Assembly: GCA_035276085.1 (NCBI GenBank)
Contig: DATELY010000243.1
Location: 1 to 36,216, forward strand
Reading direction: 5' to 3'
DNA from: DATELY01 sp035276085
GTDB lineage: Bacteria > Pseudomonadota > Gammaproteobacteria > Steroidobacterales > Steroidobacteraceae
Length of the DNA stretch: 36,216 nt
A program made the position numbers and the translations under genes. Positions 1 to 7,165 of the stretch are shown here, piece after piece (the first letter of the stretch is position 1; every line of letters begins with the position of its first letter). The notes beneath the pieces were generated by a model. It was not told the origin of the DNA and did no database searches. It saw only the letters and a list, made by a program, of their open reading frames with translations.

Positions 1-2
1 CA

Positions 3-566
3 GAGGACTTCCGCGCGGGCACGATCGACCACGACGTGACGCAGAACATCGCGGCACTGCTCGAGCACATCGAAGCACAGCCGCCGTTCACACTGCTCGA
101 TTTCGGTTGCGGGCCCGGTCGCGACCTGCGCGCGCTTGCGCAAGCGGGGCATCGTGCAATCGGTCTCGAAGGCGCGGAGTCGTTCGTGGTGATGGCGCGC
201 GAGTATTCGGGATGCGAGGTGTGGCAGCAGAACTTCCTCGCGCTACAGCTGCCCGCCGACATGTTCGATGGCATCTTTGCGAACGCGTCGCTCTTCCATG
301 TTCCGCGCGCGGAATTGCCGCGCGTGCTGATGGAGTTACGCGCGTCACTCAAGGCTGGCGGCGTGCTGTTCGCCTCCAATCCCCGGGGCGACAACCAGGA
401 AGGTTGGAATCGCGGACGCTACGGCTCGTATCACGACTGGCCGACCTGGCGTGACCATCTGTTGGCTGCGGGTTTCGAGGCGCTCGAGCATTACTATCGA
501 CCGGCGGGATTGCCCCGCGACCAACAGCCCTGGCTCGCGTCGGTCTGGCGCAAACCTCGCGCTTGA
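3..566 (+). CDS. SAM-dependent class I methyltransferase, 5' end cut by window edge
   Basis: The reading frame is open from base 3 and reads EDFRAGTIDHDVTQN before the GTG at 36, which looks like family sequence. The gene therefore probably starts upstream of the window and the GTG is internal. The S-adenosylmethionine site is motif I, LDFGCGPGRDL, followed by an acidic residue in the GLEGAESF segment; FDGIFANASLFHV is the usual motif II/III region. The C-terminal part has SNPRGDNQEGWN and ends in a W-ASVWRKP tail. The protein should transfer a methyl group from SAM in the cytoplasm; the acceptor cannot be told from sequence. The next gene starts about 210 bases downstream and nothing shows co-transcription. 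The family call is firm, the substrate unknown. Confidence 0.85.
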   Translation, partial: EDFRAGTIDHDVTQNIAALLEHIEAQPPFTLLDFGCGPGRDLRALAQAGHRAIGLEGAESFVVMAREYSGCEVWQQNFLALQLPADMFDGIFANASLFHVPRAELPRVLMELRASLKAGGVLFASNPRGDNQEGWNRGRYGSYHDWPTWRDHLLAAGFEALEHYYRPAGLPRDQQPWLASVWRKPRA

Positions 567-778
567 GTTGAACGTCCGCTGCCTCTTCACGGGGTCGAAC
601 GCTTCCCACCGGAAATTCCTTACATACGAGCGCGAAGCCGCGCGAGCAGATTCATCGTGCGGGTGCGGAGCCGCACCGGTGGCCGCGATGGATGCCGCCG
701 CTCGATGCGCCCGGACGCCGCGAGCTCTTCGTGCTGGCTAGCACGCACGAAGCGAGTGTGTAACCAAGGAGAACAACA

Positions 779-1414
779 ATGGCCGCAGTCCTTCACGCAT
801 TCCCCTCGTTCCATGGCATCAACGGCCGGAGCCTTGCGCTGGCCTTCATCATCGTCGTGCACGCGGCGTTCTTCGTGGCACTGACCACCGGATTACGCCC
901 ACCCATTCTTGATCGCATGCCACGCGACATTGCTTACGTCCCCATTGACCGCGACGAGCCGACGCCGCCACCGCCCGGCCCGGTCATCGATCAAGTGCTC
1001 ATCACTCCATTCGTTCCTGCAGATCCCGGTGCCCCGGATGTGCCGTATGACGATTCGGGGTGGTTCGTTCGAGAGCAGCCACGCGACGAGGGTCCATTGA
1101 TTCCCCCCGTTGATACCACGCCCAAACCCGTCATCGTTCAACCGCAAATAGACACGCAGCGCGGTTTGCGCGAGCCCGTGTATCCACCGCAGGAAGTTCG
1201 ACTGAATCACACCGGCACGGTGTTGTTGTCCGTTGAAGTCCTGCCGAGCGGCAGGGTGGGCGACGTGCGGGTAGTGCAGTCGACCGGCTATCCGCGTCTC
1301 GACGAGGCCGCGATCAAAGCAGCACGCGAATGGCACCTGCGGCCCGGTACGCGGGACGGTGTGCCGACCGCAATGTGGAAGCAGATCCCGATCACGTTCC
1401 GCCTGCGCGAGTAA
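779..1414 (+). CDS. TonB-family energy transducer
   Basis: This 211-residue protein has TonB architecture. A short cytoplasmic N-terminus precedes one membrane helix (about residues 20-40, LALAFIIVVHAAFFVAL). A proline-rich periplasmic stretch follows (TPPPPGP, about 60-130). The C-terminal TonB domain (about 130-211) has GTVLLSVEVLPSGRVGDVRV and the LDEAAIKAAREWHLRPG helix. TonB proteins pass proton-motive-force energy to outer-membrane receptors, so it could serve the two receptors encoded 6-12 kb downstream. No exbB or exbD lies in the window, so it must borrow them. A strong ribosome site, AAGGAG, sits just before the ATG. The link to the downstream receptors is inference. Confidence 0.88.
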   Translation: MAAVLHAFPSFHGINGRSLALAFIIVVHAAFFVALTTGLRPPILDRMPRDIAYVPIDRDEPTPPPPGPVIDQVLITPFVPADPGAPDVPYDDSGWFVREQPRDEGPLIPPVDTTPKPVIVQPQIDTQRGLREPVYPPQEVRLNHTGTVLLSVEVLPSGRVGDVRVVQSTGYPRLDEAAIKAAREWHLRPGTRDGVPTAMWKQIPITFRLRE

Positions 1415-1441
1415 TTGCATGCAGCGGGCGGATGGGACGTG

Positions 1442-2386
1442 CTATCCGCTCGCCCGCAAAAGCGCCAGGAACATCGGCGTCGTGACCGCCGCGAGCAGCG
1501 TCGATAGCACGAGGCTGCTCGCAATGGTTCCCTGAAGCGCCTCGTACTGCACCGACATCAGGTACACGTTCGCGCCGACGGCGAGCGAAGCGAGCAGGAC
1601 CACGGCACTGCGCTCGATCGCCGGCAAACCCAGTGCGACGGCGAGCAGCCACACCGTGAGCGGCTGCACGATCAGCTTCAGGCCGCAGATGGCGATCGTC
1701 TGTTGCCACTCGCGCCGCACGCTGTATCCCGCAAGTCCCATTCCCGATACGAGCAGCGCTGCAGGTCCCGCCAGATCGGCGATGAAGTCCAGCGTCACGC
1801 TGACGGTTGCGGGCAATCGCCCGCCGAGCAAGCCAAATGCTGCGCCGATCAGAATCGACATCACGATGGGATTCTTCGCGACGCCAGCCGCTGTGCGACC
1901 GAAACCCGCCAGTGACAACGATCCGTGGCGCGACCACTCGATCGACACCGACAACAGGGTCCACAACGTCAGCGCATTGAAGACGAGAACGAGCGCGACG
2001 GCAGGCATGGCTCTCTCACCGAGTGTGAGGCGCGCGAGCGGCACGCCGAGCAATACATTGTTGGAGAACACACCGGCAACGCCGAAGATCGAACGCGCCG
2101 CGCCCTCCTGACGGAAGACCGTGCGCGCAATCCAGCGACCCGATAGAAAGACCAGCAGACATCCGCCGAAGAAGGCGATCAACAGGCGCGCATCGACCGG
2201 CGGCAACTCCTGCAGCTTGCTCATCAAGCGGAACAGGAGCACCGGTAAGGCGAAGGAGAATACGAACTTGCTGGCGTGCGCCGTCCATTCGCGACGCCAG
2301 TACCGCCACAGCGCGAGCACGTAGCCCACGAAGACAATCGCGAATAGCGGCGCCGAGAGTGCGAAGTACGTCCAGAACAGCGACAT
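1442..2386 (-). CDS. AEC-family (auxin efflux carrier-like) permease
   Basis: A membrane protein of about 314 residues with around ten hydrophobic segments, from LFWTYFALSAPLFAIVFVGYVL to VLSTLLAAVTTPMFLALL. The pattern and segments such as FSNNVLLGVPL and NPIVMSILIGAAFGLL fit the AEC family (malonate or auxin carrier-like secondary transporters). The frame is open further upstream, but that extension is hydrophilic and overlaps the helicase gene. The ATG at 2386 (MSLFWTYF) puts the start just before the first membrane segment and 16 bases after the helicase stop. It is probably co-transcribed with the helicase gene. The substrate cannot be read from sequence. Confidence 0.87.
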   Translation of the reverse strand: MSLFWTYFALSAPLFAIVFVGYVLALWRYWRREWTAHASKFVFSFALPVLLFRLMSKLQELPPVDARLLIAFFGGCLLVFLSGRWIARTVFRQEGAARSIFGVAGVFSNNVLLGVPLARLTLGERAMPAVALVLVFNALTLWTLLSVSIEWSRHGSLSLAGFGRTAAGVAKNPIVMSILIGAAFGLLGGRLPATVSVTLDFIADLAGPAALLVSGMGLAGYSVRREWQQTIAICGLKLIVQPLTVWLLAVALGLPAIERSAVVLLASLAVGANVYLMSVQYEALQGTIASSLVLSTLLAAVTTPMFLALLRASG

Positions 2387-2402
2387 ACGCGCGTGCGTGC
2401 GG

Positions 2403-3686
2403 CTATCTTCCCGGCCGTCTGCGTCCGTGAGCGGGCGCGTGCCCGCGCGCATGAGATGGCGGCGGACGACGATGACGCTTCGACGCATCAGTGTGGGTCG
2501 GTCGTGCCTGTTGCTGTTGCTGCGGCTGTGACGACCGCGCCTCCGGCGGACGCGCGGGTGCTGCCGTAAACGCCGGTGTCGATGTCACTGCGATACGTCG
2601 ATTCAGCAGCCGCTCGATCCCCTTCAACAGGCTCGATTCGTCGTGCGAGACGAGCGATACCGCGACACCGGTGGCGCCGGCACGGCCCGTACGGCCAATG
2701 CGGTGAACGTAGTCCTCCGGCACGTTCGGCAGCTCATAGTTCACGACATGCGGCAGCTCTTTGATGTCGAGCCCGCGCGCGGCAACTTCCGTGGCCACCA
2801 GTGCGCGGATGCGGTTCTGCTTGAAGTCGCTGAGCGCAGTCGTGCGCGCCGACTGACTCTTGTTGCCGTGAATGGCCGCGGCCTCGATGCCGTCTTCCTG
2901 CAGCTGCTTCGTCAGTCGATTTGCGCCGTGCTTGGTGCGCGTGAACACCAGAACCTGAGACCAGTCGCCGCTGCGAATGAGATGCGAGAGCAACGCACGC
3001 TTCTGCTCCTTCGGCACCTGATAGGCGCGCTGTTCGACGCTGTCCACCGCCGCATTACGCCGTGCGACCTCGATCTCCAAGGGATCGTGCAAGAGGTTTT
3101 GCGCGAGCTTGCGGATGTCGTCCGAGTACGTCGCGGAGAACAGCAGGTTCTGCTTTTGCTTCGGCAGCAGTCGCAACACACGGCGGATGTCGTGAATGAA
3201 ACCCATGTCCAGCATGCGATCGGCCTCATCGAGGATCAGGAACTCGATGCGGCTCAGATCGATGGTCTTCTGTTCCGCGTGATCGAGGAGGCGGCCCGGC
3301 GTGGCGATCACGATGTCAGCGCCGCGACGGAGTGCTTCGATCTGTGGATGGATGCCGACGCCACCGAAGATCACGGTCGAGCGCAGCCGCACGTGTTTGC
3401 CATAGTGCCGCACGCTGTCGCCGACTTGCGCAGCCAGTTCGCGGGTTGGCACGAGAATCAGCGCACGCGGTGCTTTACCGGCGCCGCCGTGCGCATCGAG
3501 TAGTTGCAGTAACGGCAACGTGAAGGCCGCGGTCTTACCCGTTCCGGTTTGAGCGCCCGCAAGGATGTCGCGTCGCTCCAGGATGTGTGGAATGACACGC
3601 GACTGAATCGGCGTGGGTTCGGTGTAGTTGCGTTCCTGCAGAGCGCGCACGAGTTCGGGCTTCAGCCCGAGAGCAGCAAAAGGCAT
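2403..3686 (-). CDS. rhlE: DEAD-box ATP-dependent RNA helicase, RhlE type
   Basis: All core motifs are present in order: Q motif (F-LGLKPELVRALQERNYTEPTPIQ region), Walker A AQTGTGKT, Ia PTRELAAQV, Ib TPGRLLD, II DEAD, III SAT, IV VLVFTRTKHGANRL, V VATEVAARGLDI and VI HRIGRTGRAG. The core covers about residues 1-375. The last 50 residues are a basic, Gln/Pro/His-rich tail typical of RhlE-like proteins, likely an RNA-binding extension. Such enzymes unwind short RNA duplexes in ribosome assembly and RNA decay. The ATG at 3686 (MPFAALGL) is chosen because AGGAAA lies a few bases upstream and the family begins near this point; the upstream extension looks non-native. Followed closely by the AEC permease gene. 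Confidence 0.93.
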   Translation of the reverse strand: MPFAALGLKPELVRALQERNYTEPTPIQSRVIPHILERRDILAGAQTGTGKTAAFTLPLLQLLDAHGGAGKAPRALILVPTRELAAQVGDSVRHYGKHVRLRSTVIFGGVGIHPQIEALRRGADIVIATPGRLLDHAEQKTIDLSRIEFLILDEADRMLDMGFIHDIRRVLRLLPKQKQNLLFSATYSDDIRKLAQNLLHDPLEIEVARRNAAVDSVEQRAYQVPKEQKRALLSHLIRSGDWSQVLVFTRTKHGANRLTKQLQEDGIEAAAIHGNKSQSARTTALSDFKQNRIRALVATEVAARGLDIKELPHVVNYELPNVPEDYVHRIGRTGRAGATGVAVSLVSHDESSLLKGIERLLNRRIAVTSTPAFTAAPARPPEARSSQPQQQQQARPTHTDASKRHRRPPPSHARGHAPAHGRRRPGR

Positions 3687-3953
3687 TTTATTTCCTGTAG
3701 ACCTGCCCGCTGCGCCAGGCGCAGGTCCAGTGAGGCGGTGCATTTGAAGAGGCAGCTGAGAGCAGCCTGAGAACCAAGCCGACCGGACGGCGGCTGATGA
3801 GGCGCCGCACTGTACAGGATTCCGCAGCCTGTGTGCACGACGGCAGTTGGGAGCCTGCGCGTCCGCGGCGCATGCGAGGACAAAATCGAGTCTGTTGGAG
3901 TAAGCCGCGTCCGTGTTCAGACGGCCGATCAGCTCGACGTCGTGGAGGCGTCT

Positions 3954-4466
3954 TTAGACCCGCTTTGCTGTCAAGGGTCGCAACTGGCCCAGGAAGTAGC
4001 CGATTCCCAGCAGCAGCGCGGCGCCCGTCAAACACCCGGCACCGTAGCTCAACCCGGCGCTTGCGGACATCTCGGCCCCATGCGCATAACCGTGGAAGAC
4101 GGCGAACGTCGCGGCCACGGCCGCGGTGAAATGGCTGGGCAGGCGCAGCGACGTCAGCACCGCCGCACACGTGAATACGGCCGACAGCACGATCATTGTT
4201 TCGATCCAGGGTAGCGGCAGACCGACGACGGCCAGCGCGCCACCGAATGCCATCGCGCCGAGAAATCCCAGAGGCAATCCGAGCCGCGCAGCACCCGTTG
4301 CTCTGACGGCAAGCACGCCGACACCGAGCATGGTGAGCAGATGGTCCAGTCCCGTGAACGGATGCGCGCAGCCCGCGATGAAGCTCATCGTGCTGTGATC
4401 GCCCGTATGCGCACCGGCCAACCCCGGCAACGCAATGAGCGCCAGAGCCCAGAGAACGCAATGCAT
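3954..4466 (-). CDS. hupE: HupE/UreJ-family nickel (metal) permease
   Basis: A 170-residue protein with a short signal-like N-terminus ending near GAHTGDH and about six membrane segments. The family motif HPFTGLDHLLTML (about residues 35-47) and the second histidine motif FHGYAHGAE (about 122-130) are both intact. These histidines are thought to bind nickel or cobalt in HupE/UreJ permeases. It is divergent from ureG, with 115 bases between the starts, which suggests a shared nickel-handling role. No urease structural gene or other urease accessory gene is nearby. Metal specificity is inferred from family and neighbour. Confidence 0.85.
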   Translation of the reverse strand: MHCVLWALALIALPGLAGAHTGDHSTMSFIAGCAHPFTGLDHLLTMLGVGVLAVRATGAARLGLPLGFLGAMAFGGALAVVGLPLPWIETMIVLSAVFTCAAVLTSLRLPSHFTAAVAATFAVFHGYAHGAEMSASAGLSYGAGCLTGAALLLGIGYFLGQLRPLTAKRV

Positions 4467-4581
4467 GCTGACCTCGTCGTGCTCGCAGTATCCGGACTAT
4501 AGTGTGCTCGCAAGGGCGTCGTGAGCGCATACGTCAAACGGCGAGTATCGCCATGTCCAATGACTCGTAAGATCCAGTTCG

Positions 4582-5214
4582 ATGCACATGCAACCACACA
4601 AACAACCTCTGCGCCTTGGAGTCGGCGGCCCGGTGGGGTCGGGAAAAACGGCACTGGTCGATTCGCTCTGCAAGCGTTTGCGCGCGCGCCTCGACATTGC
4701 CGTGGTGACGAACGACATCTACACGCGTGAGGATGCGGAGTTCCTGATCCGCAGCAAGGCATTGGCGCCGGAGCGCATCCGCGGCGTCGAAACCGGCGGT
4801 TGCCCGCACACGGCCATTCGCGAGGACGCGTCCATGAACCTCGCCGCCATCGACGAGCTGATGCGCGAGTTCAGCGGCCTGGACGTCATCATCGTCGAAA
4901 GCGGCGGCGACAATCTCGCCGCGACATTCAGTCCCGAGCTGTCGGACCTCACGCTGTACGTCATCGATGTCGCGGCCGGCGACAAGATTCCCCGCAAGGG
5001 CGGCCCCGGCATCATGAAATCCGACCTGCTCATCATCAACAAGATCGATCTGGCGCCGCACGTCGGCGCATCCCTCGACGTCATGGACCGCGATGCACGC
5101 AAGATGCGCGGCGACAAGCCGTTCGTCTTCACCAACCTGAAGACCGGTCAGGGTCTGGACCAGGTCATCGACTTCATCGTCAAGCAGGGGATGCTGGAGC
5201 CGAAGGCGGCGTGA
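4582..5214 (+). CDS. ureG: Urease accessory GTPase UreG
   Basis: A 210-residue SIMIBI-class GTPase of standard UreG length. It shows the P-loop GGPVGSGKTALVD (about residues 15-27), the metal-binding CPH motif in GGCPHTAIREDAS (about 73), the ESGGDNLAATFSPELSDLT segment, the VIDVAAGDKIPRKGGPGI region and the guanine-specificity motif NKID. UreG dimerises on binding nickel and GTP and delivers nickel to urease with UreF, UreH and UreE. None of those partners nor the urease subunits is in the window; the only companion is the divergent hupE. Either the urease genes are elsewhere or this copy serves another nickel enzyme. Identification is firm. Confidence 0.95.
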   Translation: MHMQPHKQPLRLGVGGPVGSGKTALVDSLCKRLRARLDIAVVTNDIYTREDAEFLIRSKALAPERIRGVETGGCPHTAIREDASMNLAAIDELMREFSGLDVIIVESGGDNLAATFSPELSDLTLYVIDVAAGDKIPRKGGPGIMKSDLLIINKIDLAPHVGASLDVMDRDARKMRGDKPFVFTNLKTGQGLDQVIDFIVKQGMLEPKAA

Positions 5215-5223
5215 GCTGCGCTG

Positions 5224-5316
5224 GGCGGTTGGCCAGCGGGCCGGTTGGTCAGCTGGCTAGCTGGCCAGAAAGCGCATTCTGGCCAGCCGACCAGCCGACC
5301 AACCAGCCAGTTCGCC
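5224..5316. repeat. Long imperfect inverted repeat downstream of ureG
   Basis: CTGGCCAGAA at 5261-5270 pairs perfectly with TTCTGGCCAG at 5277-5286 around the loop AGCGCA. Pairing continues outward with mismatches, as the left arm is rich in GGTTGG/CAGCTGG and the right arm in GACCAGCC/AACCAGCC, so the structure spans about 90 bases from GGCG (5224) to CGCC (5316). It could end ureG transcription, but no T-run follows. It may instead be a REP-like intergenic repeat. Confidence 0.6.
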
Positions 5317-5328
5317 CCCTCACTTCCC

Positions 5329-5365
5329 GGTATCCACTTTTCCCCCGCCGCCGTTCTATTGTCCC
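5329..5365 (+). promoter_or_regulatory. FecI-type (ECF) promoter candidate, copy A
   Basis: GGTATCCACTTT starts at 5329 and CGTTCTATTG at 5352, 23 bases on. Two other sites (7063 and 22781) share the same boxes at exactly the same offset. The boxes fit ECF -35 and -10 elements. This copy lies directly upstream of the sigma factor gene, which suggests the sigma factor activates its own transcription. Confidence 0.6.
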
Positions 5366-5386
5366 AGGTGTGCGAGTGGAGTCACC

Positions 5387-5962
5387 GTGGGTCAGGCTGA
5401 AGACAATGTGCGGTCGTTCGTGGCGGGGGTGGCTGCCCAGTACGGTCGCCGCCTGCGCCGCTTCCTCGCTGCGCGCCTGCGCAACACGGCCGAGGCGCCT
5501 GACCTGGTCCAGGAGGTCTACCTGCGTCTCCTGCGTGTCAATCGGTTCGAGTTGATCCGCAATCCAGAGGCTTACTTGTTCACCGTGGCGAGCCATCTGC
5601 TCAACGAGCACACGTTGCGCCAGACGGCGGCGCCGATCGTCGTGGAGATCGGCGACGTTTTCGCCGAGCTGCGCACGGTCGACGATCAAGATCCTGCCGA
5701 AGAAGCGGACCGCCAACAGCGGCTGCAGAGCCTGGAACGCGCCATGAAGAGGCTGTCGCCCAAGGCGCAAGCCGCGTTGCTGCTGCATCGACGGGACGGG
5801 TACACACTCGAGGAGATCGCGGCCCGACTCGGGGTTTCACGCGCGATGGTCAAGAAGTACTTGGCAAAGGCCCTGGTGCATTGCCAGCGTCGGCTCGACA
5901 TGGAGAACGCCGGCACGAGTCATCTGCAACGACGTCGCGGCTACGGACTGAAGCAGGAGTAG
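5387..5962 (+). CDS. ECF RNA polymerase sigma factor, FecI type
   Basis: A 191-residue protein with the two ECF domains. Region 2 (about residues 15-80) includes RFLAARLRNTAEAPDLVQEVYLRLL and NPEAYLFTVASHLLNEH. Region 4 (about 115-170) includes LSPKAQAALLLHRRDGYTLEEIAARLGVSRAMVKKYLAKAL with its helix-turn-helix. This matches the FecI subgroup, which drives TonB-receptor genes after a surface signal passes through FecR. The GTG at 5387 is the only start consistent with the family. The FecR-like gene begins 10 bases after its stop and a receptor with a signalling domain follows, a complete FecI/FecR/FecA-type module. Likely autoregulated through the promoter element just upstream. Confidence 0.93.
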   Translation: MGQAEDNVRSFVAGVAAQYGRRLRRFLAARLRNTAEAPDLVQEVYLRLLRVNRFELIRNPEAYLFTVASHLLNEHTLRQTAAPIVVEIGDVFAELRTVDDQDPAEEADRQQRLQSLERAMKRLSPKAQAALLLHRRDGYTLEEIAARLGVSRAMVKKYLAKALVHCQRRLDMENAGTSHLQRRRGYGLKQE

Positions 5963-5972
5963 GGACGCTGCC

Positions 5973-7067
5973 ATGATTCACACTCAGGTGCTGGAAGAAG
6001 CAGCGGACTGGTTCGTTACGATGCGCGACGGCGCCGATGAGGCCGAGCGCGCGCAGTTTGCCGATTGGTTGCGCCGCTCACCCGAGCATGTCCGGGCTTA
6101 TCTGGAACTCACTTCGGTGTGGGCGGATGCTGCGGGCGTCGATGCGGAGCGTCGGCAGGACGCCGACACATTGATCGCGCAGGCGCTCAATGGTGGAGAG
6201 ATCGTGTCACTCGGTGATGTGGCATCGGCGGATGCCGCGACAATCTCGCGCGCGAACGGTCGGTCTCAACGCAAAGCCAGAGGCTGGCTTGCTGCGGCGG
6301 CCGCGATCATGATCATCGTCGGCACCGCGTGGTGGCAACTCCAGCGCCCCACGTACGTCACCGACATCGGCGAGCAGCGCTCGCTGGTGCTGGAAGACGG
6401 CTCGCGCGTGCAGTTGAACTCGCGTTCCCGCTTGCGAGTGCGATTCTCCGACCACGAGCGCTCGGTGGATCTGCTCGAAGGTCAGGGATTGTTCGAAGTG
6501 GCAAAAGATCCGGGCCGGCCGTTCATCGTGTACGGCAACGGCACGCTCGTGCGCGCGGTGGGCACGCAGTTCGATGTGAATCGTCGCGCCGACCAAACCG
6601 TCGTCACCGTGCTCGAGGGGAAGGTGCAAGTGCGCGCGGTGCCGGATCGGTTCTCGTCCGTGCAGGGGCCTGCCTCCTCCGTCGAGCCATCGACGAGTGC
6701 CGCAGTAGCCGCGAGCGAGCCGACCCGCGTCGCTGAGCTCGCAGCCGGCGAACAAGCGGTCGTTGCCGCAGATCAAATCACGCTGCCCGATTCGCCGAAC
6801 ATCGCGGCCGCCACGGCATGGACACAGCGACAGCTCATATTCGAATCCGCGCGGCTGGCCGACGTCGTGTTCGAGTTCAATCGCAACAATGAACGCCAGC
6901 TCGTGATTCGTGACGCGGACGCCGGCAACTTCCTCGTCAGTGGCGTGTTTTCTTCGACGGATCCTGCGCCGCTGCTGATCTTCCTCGAACAGCAGGCCGA
7001 TTTCCACGTACGGACGGGGGAGTCTGAAATCCTGATCTGGCGCGGGACCGCGCGAAACCAGCGGTAG
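5973..7067 (+). CDS. FecR-type transmembrane anti-sigma/sigma regulator
   Basis: A 364-residue protein with FecR layout. An N-terminal DUF4880-like segment (about residues 8-50, AADWFVTMRDGADEAERAQF and WLRRSPEHVRAYLEL) binds the sigma factor in this family. One membrane helix lies at about 100-122 (LAAAAAIMIIVGTAWW). A periplasmic FecR domain (about 130-230) has LEDGSRVQLNSRSRLRV and VRAVGTQFDVNRR. A C-terminal DUF4974-like STN-fold domain spans about 290-355 (LADVVFEFNRNNERQLVI). It should relay receptor occupancy across the inner membrane to the sigma factor encoded immediately upstream. Its stop codon lies inside promoter element B, so the receptor can be transcribed separately. Confidence 0.93.
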   Translation: MIHTQVLEEAADWFVTMRDGADEAERAQFADWLRRSPEHVRAYLELTSVWADAAGVDAERRQDADTLIAQALNGGEIVSLGDVASADAATISRANGRSQRKARGWLAAAAAIMIIVGTAWWQLQRPTYVTDIGEQRSLVLEDGSRVQLNSRSRLRVRFSDHERSVDLLEGQGLFEVAKDPGRPFIVYGNGTLVRAVGTQFDVNRRADQTVVTVLEGKVQVRAVPDRFSSVQGPASSVEPSTSAAVAASEPTRVAELAAGEQAVVAADQITLPDSPNIAAATAWTQRQLIFESARLADVVFEFNRNNERQLVIRDADAGNFLVSGVFSSTDPAPLLIFLEQQADFHVRTGESEILIWRGTARNQR

Positions 7068-7099
7068 CCACTTTTTCGTCGTGCTCGCTCTTTAGCCCC
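7063..7099 (+). promoter_or_regulatory. FecI-type (ECF) promoter candidate, copy B
   Basis: GGTAGCCACTTT starts at 7063 and CGCTCTTTAG at 7086, the same 23-base offset as the copies at 5329 and 22781. It overlaps the fecR stop codon and lies about 70 bases before the start of the STN-containing receptor, as expected for a FecI-dependent receptor promoter. Confidence 0.65.
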
Positions 7100-7165
7100 A
7101 TGACTCCGTCCTCGACACCGCGGGTGACGGTCACAACAAGACCCATCCGGGTCAAGGGGATCATG

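Noticed and set aside
2643..3503. A 286-codon plus-strand frame across the helicase gene
   Set aside because: It is antisense to the intact, motif-complete helicase; a shadow.
3688..4530. A 280-codon minus-strand frame overlapping hupE
   Set aside because: It is a different frame over the clear HupE protein; the product is Arg/Cys-rich without any family pattern.
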